Shown: positions 61,437 to 64,000 of the stretch, in pieces
Numbering within the stretch: position 1 is the stretch's first letter
Layout of the letters: every line of letters begins with the position of its first letter
Source: Bacteroidaceae bacterium
GTDB taxonomy: Bacteria > Bacteroidota > Bacteroidia > Bacteroidales > Bacteroidaceae
Assembly: GCA_017646665.1 (NCBI GenBank)
Contig: JAGCMB010000014.1
Span: 1-64,000, forward strand
DNA: 64,000 nt
Reading direction: 5' to 3'
Translations under genes and position numbers: made by a program
The notes under the pieces: generated by a model
What the model saw: only the letters and a program-made list of their open reading frames with translations
What the model was told of the DNA's origin: nothing
Databases searched by the model: none

Positions 61437-63265
61437 TTAATTTCAGAATTCAAATCAATGGCAATAGCCTCGTCAATGCTCAATACAATATTTTTGAGTT
61501 GCAGATATTCCTTTGCATTAAAGACACCAAATCCAGAACCGGTCATTTTAATATCAATTCTGTCGAGTGCCTCGAGTTTATCCTCAGAAGCCGTGAGCTT
61601 TATTTCAACAGCAGAAACGACAGGCTCTGTAACCTCACCAGCCACAACTCCGTTTCCCTTTTTAATAGTTTCACCTGACAACACGGTTATCAGTTCCAAA
61701 GGATTGTTTGCGCTGTCATAGGCAATGATTTCGGGAGTCAACTCCAACGGAATTGTATTCAGGACATCAAAAGAGAGTCTGATAGAACCTATACCATTGA
61801 CATAGTCCTCGGTGTCACCCAACAAATCATCAATAGTACTTGTATAAGACACATTAAACTCCTCAAAATCCATTGGCAGAGTCACTCTGTAATCGCCGGA
61901 GATTTCATAGCTCTGTCCCACTGTGAACATAGAGAAACGTGTTGTATCCACATTGGCATTGAGCTGAAGTTTCACCTTCTCCGGAATATGTTTCAGAAGA
62001 TTGTTCAGGTTAGGAACGGTTACTGTTGTATAGCCATCAGCCCTATTACCGTGTCTATTGAGGAACAGTTTATTCTCTGTTTTTCCAGCCAATTCAACAT
62101 CCACTTCAATATCAGCACCATCCAAAGGAGTGGCATTGGCATCCAAAGCCGCCAAATGGGCCGACGCAAATATTCTTGCATCAACTGGATTGTTTACAGT
62201 CAGGTATATACGAGGATCTGAAAAATCGAAATATGCATCTTTCAAGAAATCCAAGTCTTCGCCCAAGGGAAGTTCCACAACCTCGTCAACTGCATTCATC
62301 TCATACTCAAAGACTCCTTCAACATCCTTGACAGAAATCTTACCAACGCTCATTCCACACTCAATGTCAACCGATTGAATGTGAGTTATATTGTTATAGC
62401 CCAAAAGCACAGTATCACTCTCGATATATCCTTCGGCGCATAGCTCGTCGTGTATATCAACCACTCCATTGTTTACAGGCAGGAAGCCACCAGGAAGATG
62501 TGAGAAATCAAAAGCCTTCAGATGCAGGTCCTTTGTATATATCAATGATTTGCTATCATTATCATATTTTGCCGAACCGTCCAGGATTATAATTCCATTC
62601 TCGATGCCGGATTTTTCATCGAAAACAAGATATTCAGGTACTTTAAACAGGAAGCCATTATTCTTATTCGACTTGAAAGCAATTTCATTCACCAATTCGA
62701 GCAAATCGTCAGAGTCGTGCCTTTCACTGTTTATCTTAACATTAATAGTCAGTTTTACATCGTTCTTGAATGTCAGGCTACGTATCTTTTTTATCTCTTT
62801 AGGAATATTTGGAGAAATATCAATCCTTGTTGCATAATCAACATCGTTGCGCACGACAAAGGGATACTTTTGTTTCTTCATCTCCTCAATAATCCACGAC
62901 GGCAGATTCTCAACTTCAGAGAGGTCCACAAGCTCAAAATCGTAGTGCTTGCGCTCGGGCGAAGTCTCGATGAGAAAATCCATTTCGCCAATATCAAATG
63001 CCTTGGAGTCAAAATCTCCCGACACTGATATTGAATAATCACCTGTTTGGGCATCTACTTCAAGGATATCTGTGCTTTCTACATCAATTATGTCGGAAAG
63101 CATCACCTTCTCTGTAGAACCGACAGGAACAGAAAGCCCCTTGCCAAATGAAATTGTCGCATCAATCTCTTTTGACAAATCGCACTGGTCCTTGACACAG
63201 GAACTCATTAAAAATAATAGAGAAACAACGGCGAACAGACCGTTCTTAAAGAGAATTTTTCTCAT
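61433..63265 (-). CDS. Large beta-rich lipoprotein of unknown function, paired with DUF5723 gene
   Basis: A 610-residue lipoprotein, lipobox FLMSSC. The mature part starts with a Cys/Asp-rich stretch (CVKDQCDLSKEIDATISFGKGLSVPVGS in pieces) and is beta-rich throughout; repeated pairs such as ...IYLTVNNPVDARIFASAHLAA and IRLSFDVLNTIPLELTPEIIAYDSANNPL suggest tandem immunoglobulin/LEA-like sandwich domains. The organisation recalls the Bacteroidota surface lipoproteins lying beside barrel genes. No catalytic motif seen. Translation of the downstream DUF5723 gene is coupled (4-base overlap), pointing to a joint complex. Confidence 0.7.
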   Translation of the reverse strand: MRKILFKNGLFAVVSLLFLMSSCVKDQCDLSKEIDATISFGKGLSVPVGSTEKVMLSDIIDVESTDILEVDAQTGDYSISVSGDFDSKAFDIGEMDFLIETSPERKHYDFELVDLSEVENLPSWIIEEMKKQKYPFVVRNDVDYATRIDISPNIPKEIKKIRSLTFKNDVKLTINVKINSERHDSDDLLELVNEIAFKSNKNNGFLFKVPEYLVFDEKSGIENGIIILDGSAKYDNDSKSLIYTKDLHLKAFDFSHLPGGFLPVNNGVVDIHDELCAEGYIESDTVLLGYNNITHIQSVDIECGMSVGKISVKDVEGVFEYEMNAVDEVVELPLGEDLDFLKDAYFDFSDPRIYLTVNNPVDARIFASAHLAALDANATPLDGADIEVDVELAGKTENKLFLNRHGNRADGYTTVTVPNLNNLLKHIPEKVKLQLNANVDTTRFSMFTVGQSYEISGDYRVTLPMDFEEFNVSYTSTIDDLLGDTEDYVNGIGSIRLSFDVLNTIPLELTPEIIAYDSANNPLELITVLSGETIKKGNGVVAGEVTEPVVSAVEIKLTASEDKLEALDRIDIKMTGSGFGVFNAKEYLQLKNIVLSIDEAIAIDLNSEIK

Positions 63266-63362
63266 AAATGAATGTGTTTGTATTTGTTTGCAAATATAAA
63301 GTTTTTTTCACAATCATCAACAAACACAATGCATTAATAAAATCGACAAAAACGTGAATTTG

Positions 63363-63608
63363 CTATTTTATCTCCTCAAAGTCCACATATTCACCTTCGT
63401 TCTTGTCAAAAATCTTTTTGTTTTTGCTGTTCTTGGCCGAATTATTGTGAGCAGCCGCATCATTGGCCCTATGCTCCTCGCTCACCTTTCTTCTCTTTTG
63501 ACCCAAGCCGAAAAGAGAAAGAATTTTCGATATGACAGATATAATGACCGTCGGAATGACAAAAACAAAAAAGATAAAAAGGAATAATAAAATTAAAATT
63601 ATATGCAT
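63363..63608 (-). CDS. DUF4834 family small membrane protein
   Basis: An 81-residue protein: one or two tight membrane helices (residues 3-26, LILLFLFIFFVFVIPTVII), a motif LFGLGQKRR, and a hydrophilic Lys/Asn-rich end closing VDFEEIK. It matches DUF4834, a Bacteroidota family often found next to pssA. Role unknown. Lies 108 bases after pssA on the same strand. Confidence 0.75.
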   Translation of the reverse strand: MHIILILLFLFIFFVFVIPTVIISVISKILSLFGLGQKRRKVSEEHRANDAAAHNNSAKNSKNKKIFDKNEGEYVDFEEIK

Positions 63609-63716
63609 CTTACTTCATTCTAAATAAACAACACGTATGACAAAACCACAAGCCACTACATTAATAAACGCAGGGGTAGTCGTATGGTTCCAAATCACAC
63701 GGAAACAAATAGAAAC

Positions 63717-64000
63717 TCAAGCTTTTTTTCTTGAGAGAGCAACCGACAGTACAAGATACCACGAGATAATAGCCACCGGGGCAAGATATCCCAAAGCGAG
63801 CATCGGTATAGAAACGATAAGGAATATATATCTTGTTTTATTACTCTTCCAACTTAAATTCTTGAACTTCATAGAGAACATTGGAATTTCAGAGATAAGG
63901 AAGTATGAGAACAAGAATATCAACGCCAACAACAACGCCCAAGCGTATTCCATTCCCATCAACCACTCTCGGCCACCAACTATCAACGACGACCAGAACA
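63717..64000 (-). CDS. pssA: CDP-diacylglycerol-serine O-phosphatidyltransferase (partial, C-terminal end)
   Basis: The final 94 or so residues of a membrane protein cut by the window edge; the frame stays open to base 64000 (…FWSSLIVGGREWLMGMEY). Two or three helices remain: AWALLLALIFLFSYFLIS, then TRYIFLIVSIPMLALGY and a last helix, with the KFKNLSWKSNKT loop between, as in Bacteroidota PssA. The enzyme makes phosphatidylserine, the precursor of phosphatidylethanolamine. The catalytic CDP-alcohol motif lies outside the window, so the call rests on the C-terminus and on the DUF4834 neighbour. Confidence 0.72.
   Translation of the reverse strand, partial: FWSSLIVGGREWLMGMEYAWALLLALIFLFSYFLISEIPMFSMKFKNLSWKSNKTRYIFLIVSIPMLALGYLAPVAIISWYLVLSVALSRKKA

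Overview
The window looks like chromosomal DNA from a member of the order Bacteroidales (Bacteroidota). The evidence is: many promoters of the TTTG / TAnnTTTG type instead of -35/-10 boxes; no obvious Shine-Dalgarno sequences; Bacteroidota-specific families (DUF4827, DUF4834, DUF5103, DUF5723, DUF2490, LptE/LptD of the Bacteroidota type); a succinylornithine-type carbamoyltransferase carrying the diagnostic Pro90; type IX secretion traits; and many SPII lipoproteins. I cannot fix the genus. No prophage, insertion sequence, integron, rRNA operon or CRISPR array is visible. It reads as core genome with a few accessory-looking genes.

Layout. 0-1.4 kb: hemW. 1.5-3.1 kb: a FN3 lipoprotein with a 12-bp minisatellite, then a 121-nt imperfect palindrome in a gene-free stretch. 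3.1-9.6 kb (minus): rpe, comEC, nrnA, two lipoproteins and glmM in one direction. 9.8-11.8 kb: a secreted sialidase. 11.9-16.7 kb (minus): nfo, a PiT phosphate transporter, a porin. 16.9-19.2 kb: AraC regulator, SIMPL protein, DoxX. 19.2-24.7 kb (minus): argF' and a TamB-like protein that appears to use a non-ATG start. 25-29.6 kb (plus): SLC13 permease, then a sigma-54 activator, lptE, a TPR-like protein and secG. 29.7-32.8 kb (minus): rarA, fhs. 32.9-37.1 kb (plus): a GT2, glnS, a TPR protein. 37.1-43.7 kb: GDP-mannose synthesis, an MraY/WecA-like transferase, T9SS plug protein, DUF1460 amidase-like protein, LpxL-like acyltransferase, OmpA. 43.9-48.3 kb (plus): proS, a GT2, tRNA-Arg(CCG) (minus), asnA, ung. 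48.3-51.7 kb (minus): lptD and an HD hydrolase. 51.9-56.6 kb (plus): a five-gene operon with a VTC-type polyphosphate polymerase. 56.6-64 kb: tadA, yraN, mmcQ-like, birA, pyrH, DUF5723/lipoprotein pair, DUF4834 and the end of pssA.

How the genes fit together. Much of the window builds the envelope: glmM (UDP-GlcNAc precursor), LpxL-like acylation, LptD and LptE for LPS export, TamB, GDP-mannose synthesis, MraY/WecA-like glycan initiation, two GT2 enzymes, pssA and secG. Phosphate handling is a second theme: a PiT transporter next to a porin, and a VTC-domain polyphosphate polymerase. The most interesting locus is the 51.9-56.6 kb operon. It joins a soluble VTC domain to a membrane DUF4956 protein with its own signal peptide, an outer-membrane DUF2490 barrel, a 152-residue secreted protein ending in a type IX sorting domain, and a Cthe_2159-like (DUF4353) carbohydrate-binding beta-helix protein. 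This suggests a cytoplasm-to-surface system of unknown output.

Gene ends are marked by long, often perfect hairpins (7-26 bp stems) of unrelated sequence; fifteen are listed.
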